Assembly: GCF_018622995.1 (NCBI RefSeq)
Contig: NZ_CP076022.1
Coordinates: forward strand, 3,472,001-3,536,000
Source: Arthrobacter jiangjiafuii
Lineage (GTDB): Bacteria; Actinomycetota; Actinomycetes; Actinomycetales; Micrococcaceae
Direction: 5' to 3'
Length of the DNA stretch: 64,000 nucleotides
Shown here: positions 36,587 through 45,908 of the stretch, in pieces
How the letters are laid out: each line of letters starts with the position of its first letter
How positions within the stretch are numbered: position 1 is the stretch's first letter
The notes under the pieces: generated by a model
What the model saw: only the letters and a program-made list of their open reading frames with translations
Databases searched by the model: none
What the model was told of the DNA's origin: nothing
Program-made: the position numbers and the translations under genes

Positions 36587-37495
36587 TCAGTACGCAGCAC
36601 CGGTCCACAGATGGAACAGGGCGTAGGCCCGCCACGGCCGCCAGGGTTCGGAGAGGTCCCGGGCAGCCCGGGCCGTCGTCACACCCAGCGCCCGCTTGAG
36701 CACCAGGTCATCCGCCGGATAGGCATCCCGGTCGCCAAAGACCCGTACCGCCAGATAGTCGGCCGTCCAGGGGCCGATCCCCGGCAGCGCCAGCAGCGCG
36801 GCCCGGGTGGCCAGGGGTTCCGTTGCGGCATCCAGGGCCAGTCCGCCCGCCACTGCCTCGGCCAGGCTGATAATGGTCCGGGCCCGGGAGTGGGTGATCC
36901 GCACCTGGGCCTGCAGCGCCGTCGGCCCGACGGCGGCCAGCTGCCCGGCAGAGGGGAATGCGCGGAACCCGTGCAGCTCGGCCCCGCCGAAGGACGCCAC
37001 CAGCCGGGAACCGAAGGTACGGGCGGCCGCCAGGGAGACCTGCTGGCCCAGGATGGTCTGCACGGCGGTTTCGAAGCCGTCCACCGAACCAGGCACCCGC
37101 AGCCCGGGATTGGCCGCCACCAGCGGAGCCAGCAGGTCAAAGCCGGCCAGGAACGGATCGATTTGCGCCGGGTCGGCGTCCAGGTCCAGCCAGCGCCGCA
37201 CGGCAGCCAGCACTGCGGCCTCCTGCCCAGGCACGGCATCCTCGGGGGTTCCGGGAGCCAGGGTGAGCTCGGCCTCCACTATGCCCGGGCGCCCGAACCG
37301 GACCCGGACCAGCGCCGGCCCCGCCGGCCCGGACACCAGGCGGCGCACCCAGGCGCCGCCGTCGTCGTGCCCTGTCCCCTCCAGCCCGGGGACGGCGTGC
37401 GCGGCCAGCGCCCGGAACAGCGGCTGCCAGGCAAACGGCTCGGCGCAGGGCAGCAGGTGCCGGACGGCCGGGGGCTGCAGGCCGGCGGAGAGCAT
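36587..37495 (-). CDS. alkA: DNA-3-methyladenine glycosylase II (AlkA)
   Basis: A 302-residue helix-hairpin-helix glycosylase that removes 3-methyladenine and other alkylated bases. The HhH is LPGIGPWTADYLAVR (about residues 214-228) and the catalytic Asp lies in AYPADDLVLKR about 10 residues later; ILGQQVSLAAA is the family block before it. The ATG at 37495 overlaps the alkB stop (TGATG); a GTG one codon earlier is also possible. It is last in the five-gene alkylation-repair operon. No Ada domain is fused to it. Confidence 0.93.
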   Translation of the reverse strand: MLSAGLQPPAVRHLLPCAEPFAWQPLFRALAAHAVPGLEGTGHDDGGAWVRRLVSGPAGPALVRVRFGRPGIVEAELTLAPGTPEDAVPGQEAAVLAAVRRWLDLDADPAQIDPFLAGFDLLAPLVAANPGLRVPGSVDGFETAVQTILGQQVSLAAARTFGSRLVASFGGAELHGFRAFPSAGQLAAVGPTALQAQVRITHSRARTIISLAEAVAGGLALDAATEPLATRAALLALPGIGPWTADYLAVRVFGDRDAYPADDLVLKRALGVTTARAARDLSEPWRPWRAYALFHLWTGAAY

Positions 37496-38181
37496 CACTG
37501 CAGTCCGGTCATGCGCAGGGTGATATTGATCCGTCCGGAGCTCAGCCCGGTGTCGGGGTCCGCGGTTCCGGGCAGCGTTTTGGGCACGCCGTGATAGGCG
37601 AACCTGGACGGGCCGCCGAAGACGAACAGGTCACCCGAGCCGAGCTCAATATCGGTGTAGGGCTTGGTCCGCGTCGATGTATTCCCGAAGCGGAATATGC
37701 ACGTATCCCCGATGCTGAGGGACACCACCGGGGCAGCGGACTTCTCGTCCTTGTCCTGGTGCATGCCCATGTGCGCGCCGTGGGCGTAGTAGTTGATCAG
37801 CGCGGTGTCGGGCGTGTAGTCCTCCGGTTTCCAGATTTCCGGGGCGTAGCCCGCCTGCCCGGGAGCGGCGTAGGCCTCGGCCAGCGCCCGCCGGCCCAGC
37901 TGCACCAGCCAGTCGGGGACGTCGGCCACCCGGCCGCCGCCGGCGTCGTCGGCGGTGCGGGTGTATTTGTAGGGCTGCCAGTGCCAGCCCAGGCAGACGG
38001 TCTGCACCGACATCGGATGCCCGCCGGGCAGCACTGCCGCGCGCATGGGCACCGGGCCGATGGCCCACTGCCGGCAGGCGTCGACGATCCCGCGCTGGGT
38101 GGAATGGTCCAGCCAGCCGGGAACGTGCACTGCGCCCGGCGCCGGTTCGGAGCGGTCGCGGGGAAAGAGCGTGCCGGTCAT
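37495..38181 (-). CDS. alkB: Alpha-ketoglutarate-dependent dioxygenase AlkB
   Basis: A 228-residue Fe(II)/2-oxoglutarate dioxygenase that directly reverses 1-methyladenine and 3-methylcytosine. Iron ligands are His141 and Asp143 (HQD) and His197 (YHGV); Arg217 and Arg223 in RINITLR bind 2-oxoglutarate. Spacing Asp-His is 54, as in E. coli AlkB (133-187). ALINYYAHGAHMGMHQDKDE is the family core. It overlaps its neighbours by 4 bp (upstream) and by 1 bp (downstream). Confidence 0.96.
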   Translation of the reverse strand: MTGTLFPRDRSEPAPGAVHVPGWLDHSTQRGIVDACRQWAIGPVPMRAAVLPGGHPMSVQTVCLGWHWQPYKYTRTADDAGGGRVADVPDWLVQLGRRALAEAYAAPGQAGYAPEIWKPEDYTPDTALINYYAHGAHMGMHQDKDEKSAAPVVSLSIGDTCIFRFGNTSTRTKPYTDIELGSGDLFVFGGPSRFAYHGVPKTLPGTADPDTGLSSGRINITLRMTGLQ

Positions 38182-38807
38182 GCGGCGGCCTCCAGGTTCA
38201 GCAGCAGTCTCTTGGCGGCGGGACCGCCGCGGTAGCCTCCGGGGGTTCCGTCGGAGCGCACCACCCGGTGGCAGGGCACGACGACGGGCAGCGGGTTCAG
38301 CGCGCAGGCGGTGCCGACGGCGCGGACCGCCCCCGGACTGCCGGCCAGGGCTGCCACCGCGGCATAGGTGGCCGTGGACCCGTAACCGATGTCCGGCAGG
38401 TGCTCCACCACGGAGCGGCGGAAGCCCGCGGTCAGCCGAAGATCCAGCGGCAGGTCGAAGGACTGGCGGGCGCCGTCAAAGTACTCGGCGACCTGGCGCG
38501 CTGCGTCCTGCAGCCGCTCGGGCGCCTTCAGGATCCGGGGGCTGATCCGCTGCGCCAGGATTGCCAGCACGGCGTCGTGGTCCTCGCAGGCAAACGAGAC
38601 CCGGACCAGCCCGGCGGGGGTGGCGGCAAGGAGCAGTTCACCCACCGGCGTATCGATCACGGTGTAGGCGACGTCGAGCAGGCCGGTCTCCGCTGCGGAG
38701 GCGGTAAGTCGGCGGTGCAGCCGGGACAGGGCTGCGGCCTCGGCAGCGTCCGGGCCGCACGCCGGCTGCCGTCCCGGTGGCAGTAGTTCTTCCAGCGGCA
38801 GGCTCAT
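38178..38807 (-). CDS. O6-alkylguanine-DNA methyltransferase, second copy
   Basis: A 209-residue MGMT/Ogt-type suicide methyltransferase. The acceptor Cys179 is in VVVPCHRVV, and YGSTATYAAVA plus RAVGTACALNP form the DNA-binding part. Compared with the first copy it has an extra N-terminal segment of about 40 residues, and the usual S-A-N before NP reads T-A-C-A-L. Its ATG (38807) overlaps the sigma factor stop by 4 bp (ATGA), an unusually tight link. It may repair DNA, sense alkylation for the sigma factor, or both. GGAGG lies eight bases before the start. Confidence 0.9.
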   Translation of the reverse strand: MSLPLEELLPPGRQPACGPDAAEAAALSRLHRRLTASAAETGLLDVAYTVIDTPVGELLLAATPAGLVRVSFACEDHDAVLAILAQRISPRILKAPERLQDAARQVAEYFDGARQSFDLPLDLRLTAGFRRSVVEHLPDIGYGSTATYAAVAALAGSPGAVRAVGTACALNPLPVVVPCHRVVRSDGTPGGYRGGPAAKRLLLNLEAAA

Positions 38808-39376
38808 CGGGAGTCCTCCAGGTTCAGGGCGCGTAGTTTTTTCATGCCGTCCGCCGCCGACCGGCGGCAGGCTGCCTCGGTGCCGCCCAGCAGGACAGCC
38901 ACTTCGGCGTAGGACAGCCCGGCGAGGTGGTGGTAGGCCAGGGCCTCGCGCTGGCGCTGCGGCAGGGTTTTCAGGGCGGCCCACAGCGGATCGTAGTCCT
39001 CGGGTCCGCTGTCCGGGCCGCCGGGAGCTGCTGAGCCGGCGCTGGCAGTGCCGGAACGATCCGGCGGCTCCGGCAGGTCTTCGACGGGCACCGGCCGCCG
39101 TGCTGCGGCGCGGTGGAAATCGATGGCCTTGTGCTTGGCAATGGTCACCAGCCAGGCCTGGATATTGGCGCCCGGAGCCAGATCCGGATAGGCACGCAGG
39201 GCGGCCAGGAAGGTCTCCGACCAGGCGTCATCGGCGTCCAGTGGTCCCAGGACGGCGCGGCAGACCCGCAGCACGGCGGCGCCGTGTTCCCTGACTATGG
39301 CTTCGAACGGTTTCACTTCCACACCCGGTAGACGTTTCCGGACGCGGATTTGTGAGCTTTCCTGTGTGGCTCCCAT
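38804..39376 (-). CDS. ECF-type sigma-70 factor in alkylation-repair operon
   Basis: A 190-residue sigma factor. Region 2 runs about 24-92 (DADDAWSETFLAALRA, then IQAWLVTIAKHKAIDFHR) and region 4 about 134-185 (LPQRQREALAYHHLAGLSYAEVAVLLGGTEAACRRSAADGMKKLRAL). A Ser/Gly/Pro linker joins them. There is no region 3 and no anti-sigma gene. ATG 39376 begins 7 bp after the upstream ogt stop, and its stop overlaps the second MGMT. It is probably the inducible regulator of this operon. Confidence 0.87.
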   Translation of the reverse strand: MGATQESSQIRVRKRLPGVEVKPFEAIVREHGAAVLRVCRAVLGPLDADDAWSETFLAALRAYPDLAPGANIQAWLVTIAKHKAIDFHRAAARRPVPVEDLPEPPDRSGTASAGSAAPGGPDSGPEDYDPLWAALKTLPQRQREALAYHHLAGLSYAEVAVLLGGTEAACRRSAADGMKKLRALNLEDSR

Positions 39377-39383
39377 GCTCTTC

Positions 39384-39965
39384 TCAAAACAGCGCGTCCT
39401 GGATGCGGCGCGGATCCTCCAGCCCCAGCAGGAAATGCTTGCGGGCCAGTCCACCGGCGTATCCGGTCAGGGCACCCGCCGCTCCCACCACCCGATGGCA
39501 GGGAATGATGATGGAGACCGGGTTGCGGGCATTGGCCGACCCGACGGCCTGGGCCAGGTTCCTGTCCCCCAGCTGCCGGGCCAGGTCGCCGTAGGACCGG
39601 GTCTCGCCGTACGGGATTTCCTGCAGCAGCGCCCAAACCTGCTGCCGGAACGGGTTGCCTGCCGGTGCCAGCGGCAGGTCGAACTCCCGGCGTTCCCCGG
39701 CAAAGTACTCGGCCAGTTGGTCCCGGGTCCGAGCCAGGACCGCGGCGGCAGGTGCTTCCCGCCCCGCCACCACTTCCCGCCCGGCCGCAGCGGCGTCGCC
39801 CGCGCCACACACGGCGTCGTCGTCCAACTCCACCCGCGTGCCCAGCAGCTCACGCGCGGGCCCGCGCTTGTGGTTCTCCATGTACACGGCCGCGAGGGCG
39901 CCGCCGTCGGCCAGCAGCGTCAGCTCCCCGATGGGCGAGGCCATCACGGCATGCAGGGCAGTCAT
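39384..39965 (-). CDS. ogt: Methylated-DNA-[protein]-cysteine S-methyltransferase (Ogt)
   Basis: A 193-residue canonical O6-alkylguanine-DNA alkyltransferase: IPYGETRSYGDLARQLG (117-133), GSANARNP (142-149), and IIIPCHRVVG with acceptor Cys156. It transfers the alkyl group from O6 of guanine to itself. First gene of the repair operon, with ATG only 9 bp after the SulP stop, so its own promoter must lie inside the SulP gene or it is read from the SulP transcript. Confidence 0.95.
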   Translation of the reverse strand: MTALHAVMASPIGELTLLADGGALAAVYMENHKRGPARELLGTRVELDDDAVCGAGDAAAAGREVVAGREAPAAAVLARTRDQLAEYFAGERREFDLPLAPAGNPFRQQVWALLQEIPYGETRSYGDLARQLGDRNLAQAVGSANARNPVSIIIPCHRVVGAAGALTGYAGGLARKHFLLGLEDPRRIQDALF

Positions 39966-39974
39966 GAGCCGAGC

Positions 39975-41486
<1,512 letters not shown>

Positions 41487-41579
41487 AAGTGTTCCTTTGG
41501 GGTCTTCGATGGTGGGCCCGTACGCGCCGGGGCAGGGGCCGCGGGGGTGGATCCAGTTCCAGATTACCGGGCAATTACC

Positions 41580-41692
41580 GGGCAGCGGGCGGAGCGGCCG
41601 GGGTGCAGGCGGGACCGGGCAGCGGGCGGCGCTGGGACCGGGGTGCAGGCGGGGCCGGGAGCGGGCGGAGCCGGGACCGGGGTGCAGGCGGC
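41580..41692 (+). repeat. G-rich tandem repeat, about 40 bp, three copies
   Basis: The segment GGGGTGCAGGCGG recurs at 41600, 41640 and 41679, each preceded by a variable GGGCAGCGGGCGG-type stretch. Runs of three to four G with short loops are repeated, which fits a G-quadruplex pattern on the plus strand. Confidence 0.85.
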
Positions 41693-41694
41693 CA

Positions 41695-41737
41695 CCCTCC
41701 GGTTTGCGGCATCCCTCCGGTTTGTCGTTATCCCTCC
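41695..41737 (+). repeat. 18-19-bp tandem repeat, three copies
   Basis: CCCTCCGGTTTG-type units begin at 41695, 41713 and 41732 (the last degenerate after CCCTCCG). They directly follow the G-rich repeats. Confidence 0.8.
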
Positions 41738-41853
41738 GCTGCGCGCCGGAGCGATTGTCACAAAGTGGGGGGGAATCAGTGGTGGCACGCGCCGGGCGGG
41801 AAATTCCCCTGCGACCACCCATCCGAACGGGTACAGCCGGGGTTACACTGCAT

Positions 41854-41871
41854 ACATACCGCTCAGTATGT
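41854..41871. promoter_or_regulatory. Palindrome, candidate TetR-type operator of acyl-CoA ligase
   Basis: ACATACCGCTCAGTATGT has 6-bp inverted arms around a 6-bp centre, about 80 bp upstream of the ligase ATG. TetR-family regulators of fatty-acid and aromatic acid genes often use such TAC/GTA palindromes. Confidence 0.6.
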
Positions 41872-41950
41872 GATGCTGGTCACGATCCATCCAGCCGCTG
41901 TCGGTTGGCGCCGCTGACCCCCCGTTCATGTCTGATCAAAGGAGATCTTC

Positions 41951-43489
41951 ATGCAAAACCTCGCCGGCATTCTGACCGATACGGCCGCCCGGGTTCCTGA
42001 CAACACGGTCCTGAAACTGGACTCCACCGTCATTTCCTATGCACTGCTGGATGCGATGAGCGCCAAGGTGGCCGGAGTGCTCCGGGACCTCGGCATCGCG
42101 CCGGGAGAACGCGTGGCGCTGATCATGCCCAATATCCCGCAGATGGCGTTCGTCTATTACGGGGTGCTTCGCTACGGTGCGGTGGTGGTGCCGATGAATC
42201 CGCTGCTCAAGGCCCGCGAAGTGGCCTACCACCTCTCCGATTCCGGCTCCCGCCTGGTCTTCGCTTGGGAGGGCATCCTGGCCGAAGCCCTCGGAGGCGC
42301 CGAAGAGGCCGGCGGCATTCCTGTCATCCCTGTGGACGCCGGCACATTCATGCAGCTGCTGGCCGACACCGACCCGGCCCCCGAGGTGAGGGAGGTCGAC
42401 GGCGGGGACGTCGCCGTCATCCTCTATACCTCCGGCACCACCGGACGGCCAAAGGGTGCGGCTCTGACCCACGACAATCTGCGCAGCAATGCCGATATTT
42501 CACGGAACCTGCTGCACACGCTGGAATCCGACGTGATTTTCGGCGGCCTCCCGTTCTTCCACGTGTTCGGCCAGACCTCGGCGCTGAATTCGGCAGTCAT
42601 GGTCGGAGCGTCGATCAGTCTGCTGCCGCGTTTTGACGCCGGCAAGGCGCTGGAGATCATCGAGCGCGACGGCGTGACCATCTTCGAGGGCGTGCCCACC
42701 ATGTATGTGGGGATGCTGCGTCATCCGGACCTGGCCTCCACCGAGGTGTCCACCCTGCGCGGTGCCATCACCGGCGGGTCCGCGATGCCGCTGGAGGTCC
42801 TGCACGAGTTCGAGCGGGTTTTCGGCACGCAACTGCTCGAAGGCTACGGCCTCTCCGAAACGTCCCCGGTGGTCTCCTTCAACCTTCCCGGGCCGGACCG
42901 GATGGCCGGCTCCATTGGCAAGCCGGTGGAGGGGATGGAAGTGCGGATCGTGGATCCGGAGGGCGCCGAGGTGCCGGTGGGCGACGTCGGCGAGCTGGCG
43001 GTGCGGGGCAGCGGCGTGATGAAGGGGTACTGGAACAACCCGGAAGCGACGCAGGCTGCCATCCCGGACGGCTGGTTCCGCAGCGGCGACCTGGCCCGTG
43101 CCGACGAGGCGGGCAACCTGTACATCGTGGACCGCAAGAAGGACGTCATCCTGCGCGGCGGCTACAACGTCTACCCGCGCGAGGTCGAGGAGGTGCTGTA
43201 TGAGCACCCGGCTGTGGCCGAGGCCGCTGTGATCGGGGTGCCCGATGATCTGCACGGCGAGGAAATCGTGGCGGTGGTAGGTCTCAAGGAGGGCGCCCTG
43301 CCCGACGCCGACGACGCCCGGGACGCGCTGCTGGCCGAAATCCGGGACTTCGCGAAAGACCGGCTGGCCGCCTATAAGTATCCGCGCCGCGTGGTGCTGA
43401 CCGATGAGCTGCCCAAGGGCCCGACCGGGAAAATCCTGAAGCGGGAAATCCGGGTGGACATTCCGGCAGGGGAAGCCGAGACGGTGTAG
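41951..43489 (+). CDS. Long-chain acyl-CoA ligase (AMP-binding, FadD-like)
   Basis: A 512-residue adenylate-forming enzyme that activates a carboxylic acid with ATP and CoA. It has the P-loop-like YTSGTTGRPKGAALTH (about residues 158-173), the acyl-pocket/A5 region EGYGLSETSPVV (about 296-307), GWFRSGDLARADEAGNLYIVDRKKD (about 374-399) and the catalytic Lys in LPKGPTGKILKREI near the C-terminus. AAAGGAG lies before the ATG. Single-gene unit under a palindromic operator. Chain length not predictable by eye. Confidence 0.94.
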   Translation: MQNLAGILTDTAARVPDNTVLKLDSTVISYALLDAMSAKVAGVLRDLGIAPGERVALIMPNIPQMAFVYYGVLRYGAVVVPMNPLLKAREVAYHLSDSGSRLVFAWEGILAEALGGAEEAGGIPVIPVDAGTFMQLLADTDPAPEVREVDGGDVAVILYTSGTTGRPKGAALTHDNLRSNADISRNLLHTLESDVIFGGLPFFHVFGQTSALNSAVMVGASISLLPRFDAGKALEIIERDGVTIFEGVPTMYVGMLRHPDLASTEVSTLRGAITGGSAMPLEVLHEFERVFGTQLLEGYGLSETSPVVSFNLPGPDRMAGSIGKPVEGMEVRIVDPEGAEVPVGDVGELAVRGSGVMKGYWNNPEATQAAIPDGWFRSGDLARADEAGNLYIVDRKKDVILRGGYNVYPREVEEVLYEHPAVAEAAVIGVPDDLHGEEIVAVVGLKEGALPDADDARDALLAEIRDFAKDRLAAYKYPRRVVLTDELPKGPTGKILKREIRVDIPAGEAETV

Positions 43490-43549
43490 CGGCCCCGGCC
43501 CCGGGTTCCCGTGCCGTGAGGCAGGGGTATCCGGGAAAGCCCGGGCGGG

Positions 43550-44542
43550 TCAGGCTGTACCGGTCTCCGCCGCCGGCAGGCCCGCCGCCTTGTCCGACCT
43601 CACCAGGACAACGCCCAGGACAATCAGGGCACCGCCGACCAGTTGGACCGGGCGTGGCAGCTCCGCCAGGAGCAGCCACGCCCACAGGACGGCGAACAGC
43701 ACCTCGGTCAGCGAAACAAAGGACGCCACGCGCGAGCCCAGCCGGCGGGCAGCAACGATGCCGGTGACATAGGCCAGCACCGTGGAGAACAGAACCAGCC
43801 CCGCCAGCGGCACCCACCAGGCGGTGCTCCAGCCCGCCAGAACGACGTCGGACGTGCTGAAGCCGGTGGGCAGCACGCCTGAGGCTCCCAGCGCCAGCAT
43901 GGTCGCCGCACCGACAATCATCCCTCCGGTGGCCAGCACCAACGGTGGCAGGGACTCGTTCTGCCGGGCGGTAATGAAGAAGTAGATCGCCAGGCACACT
44001 GCCGCGGCCAGGCCCCAAAGAACGCCCAGGGGGTCGACCCGCACGTTGCCGGTAACGTCCAGCACCAGCACCAGGCCCGCGACGGCGGCGACGGTTCCGC
44101 CGATGGTCCTGATCCCGGGCCGGCGCCTTGTGGCCAGCCAGATCCACAGCACCATCAGCACGGGAGCCAGGAACTCCAGCAGCAGTGCCACACCTACCGA
44201 GAGCCGCTCCACCGCGTTGAAAAAGAAGAACTGGCAGCCGGCCACGCCAATGAAACCGAAGGCCAGGATCGTTCTCCAGTTTTCCCTCACCTGGTGCCAG
44301 TTTCCCCTCAGGGCGATCAGCGCCGGGACCAGCAGGACCAGTGCCGCGCCGCCCATGCGGACGGCGACGGCGGTGGTGGAGGTCCAGCCGGTCTCCAACA
44401 GGGATTTGGCAAAGGATCCGGAGAGCCCGAACACCGCCGAAGACAGCAGGGCGACGGCCAGCGCGGACGCCCCGCCGGGCACTCTGGCAACGAGGGAAGC
44501 TGCATCGGGAGCCGGCAGCGGGCGGGGAGGCGGGGTGGGCAC
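43550..44542 (-). CDS. EamA/DMT family transporter
   Basis: A 330-residue, 10-TM drug/metabolite transporter (RhaT/YdcZ-like EamA repeat twice). SSAVFGLSGSFAKSLLETGW opens the first repeat and VLWGLAAAVCLAIYFFITAR the second. GTG 44542 is preferred to the ATG at 44596, because GGAG lies six bases upstream and the ATG has no ribosome site. It is divergent from the CGNR-type regulator, an arrangement seen repeatedly in actinobacteria. Confidence 0.9.
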   Translation of the reverse strand: MPTPPPRPLPAPDAASLVARVPGGASALAVALLSSAVFGLSGSFAKSLLETGWTSTTAVAVRMGGAALVLLVPALIALRGNWHQVRENWRTILAFGFIGVAGCQFFFFNAVERLSVGVALLLEFLAPVLMVLWIWLATRRRPGIRTIGGTVAAVAGLVLVLDVTGNVRVDPLGVLWGLAAAVCLAIYFFITARQNESLPPLVLATGGMIVGAATMLALGASGVLPTGFSTSDVVLAGWSTAWWVPLAGLVLFSTVLAYVTGIVAARRLGSRVASFVSLTEVLFAVLWAWLLLAELPRPVQLVGGALIVLGVVLVRSDKAAGLPAAETGTA

Positions 44543-44651
44543 TGGAATCTCCGGGAGCAACAGAAACGGCGTCCCGACGGGACCTGACAGGACCATTATG
44601 TGTTCTAGACCATTACCATGGAAGGACTTACAGCTACTGTCAGGGGTCAAC

Positions 44652-45224
44652 ATGGTTTTAGCTCATGACACAACTGCGGCACTAACCACCGCGGCGGCCT
44701 TCATCAACACAGGCGTGGGCAGCCCGGATACCCTGCGCACGCCCGCAGACCTGGACCGATTCCTGGATGAGCAGCAGTTCAGCGGCTCCCGCGCCCACAC
44801 TCTGGGTGAGCTGCGGGCCGTCCGGCACCTGCGCGCGCTCCTTGCGCAGCTGTGGACGGCTGACGAGGTGGCGCTGGCCGACGGCGTCAACCAGCTGCTG
44901 CGAAACTCCCGGGCCCTACCCCAGGTGCTCCGGCACGACAACTGGGGCTGGCATCTGCACTGCACCTCGCCCGCTGCACCCCTGGAAGAACGAATGGCCA
45001 CGGAAGCAGCCATGGCCCTCGCCGATGTCCTCCGCGGGGGCGAGTTGGGCCGGCTCGGCATCTGCGACGCCCCGGACTGCTCTGCCGTGACCCTGGACCT
45101 GACCCGCAACCGATCCAAGCGCTACTGCGACACCGGGAACTGCGGCAACCGGGAGCACGTTCGTTCCTACCGGACCCGGCGGGCGGGACGGGAAACAAGC
45201 CCCAGGCCCGCAAAAGGACCCTAA
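44652..45224 (+). CDS. ABATE/CGNR zinc-finger regulator
   Basis: A 190-residue regulator with an N-terminal ABATE-type stress domain (about 1-130) and a C-terminal CGNR zinc finger: CDAPDCSAVTLDLTRNRSKRYC...CGNR (about residues 139-170) holds four Cys. It is divergent from the EamA exporter and should control it. The 109-bp gap contains GACCATTA twice, 17 bp apart (44591, 44608). Confidence 0.9.
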   Translation: MVLAHDTTAALTTAAAFINTGVGSPDTLRTPADLDRFLDEQQFSGSRAHTLGELRAVRHLRALLAQLWTADEVALADGVNQLLRNSRALPQVLRHDNWGWHLHCTSPAAPLEERMATEAAMALADVLRGGELGRLGICDAPDCSAVTLDLTRNRSKRYCDTGNCGNREHVRSYRTRRAGRETSPRPAKGP

Positions 45225-45317
45225 AGACCCGGAAACCGTTCGGGCGGGGGCTGGGCTACCTAGACTGTTGGGCGTCGAGCAGACGGCACTTAGGCCCCTC
45301 CCCCCAGGATTTTCGCC

Positions 45318-45713
45318 ATGGACCAGAAACTGCAGTCCCTCTTTCATTCCGTCTCACCCCGCACCGCATGGATCACCATGGGCAGCTGCGTGGCCTTGTG
45401 GGTGCTGTGCCTGAGCGGGGTGCTAACCCCTCCACTCTCTGCGCCGGCGAGCATCACCCTCTTCTGGTTCTACGCGATGCTGATGCTGGTGTTGGCTTCC
45501 GGCGTGGCGGTCATCGGTGCTGCAGCAGCCTTGCTGGTCCGGCGCCGCCGCGCCCAGGAGAGTCCGGAAAGCCAAGAGAGCCAGGAGAGCCCGGAAAGCC
45601 AGGATCCTGTGCCGCACCAGGACGGGCACGCCGGGCAGGGTCAGCAGGACGGGCAGGACCAGCTCGCCGACCTCGGCCGGATGTTGGACGACCCCGACCG
45701 CGGAGCCCGGTAG
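45318..45713 (+). CDS. Small membrane protein with Glu/Ser/Gln repeat tail, unknown
   Basis: A 131-residue protein with two TM segments (about 18-37 and 44-72), then a basic RRRRA stop-transfer and a cytosolic tail with repeats ESPESQ-ESQ-ESPESQ, followed by a Gln/Asp/Gly-rich end. AGGA is upstream of ATG 45318. Not recognised. It precedes the SigF-type gene but is separated by about 195 bp. Confidence 0.6.
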   Translation: MDQKLQSLFHSVSPRTAWITMGSCVALWVLCLSGVLTPPLSAPASITLFWFYAMLMLVLASGVAVIGAAAALLVRRRRAQESPESQESQESPESQDPVPHQDGHAGQGQQDGQDQLADLGRMLDDPDRGAR

Positions 45714-45908
45714 GCGCCGGAACCCGGTAAGCACTTCCAGGCCCCGTCCGGCTGCCGGGCCGGAGAGCCTATACCTTCTGCTCCGCGGGGACGTAAAGCC
45801 CCGAACCGCATTTTCCTTTCCGCCGCCCTTGAAAAACCATCGGTGCTTCTGGTTCCCTGAGGGGGCGGTCCAGCAGGGGGCCCATCAGCAACGACGAAGA
45901 GCTGCCTG

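Larger units (their letters stand above)
41487..41950. other. Divergent region with repeats, SulP / acyl-CoA ligase
   Basis: A 464-bp gap without a supported gene. It contains three 39-40-bp G-rich repeats (41580-41692), three 18-19-bp repeats (41695-41737) and a palindrome near the ligase gene (41854-41871). Frames across the repeats encode only Pro/Ala/Arg runs. Confidence 0.6.

Noticed and set aside
38178-38807. Second methyltransferase as an inactive copy
   Set aside because: The PCHRV acceptor motif with Cys179 and most DNA-contact residues are intact, so loss of activity is not supported.
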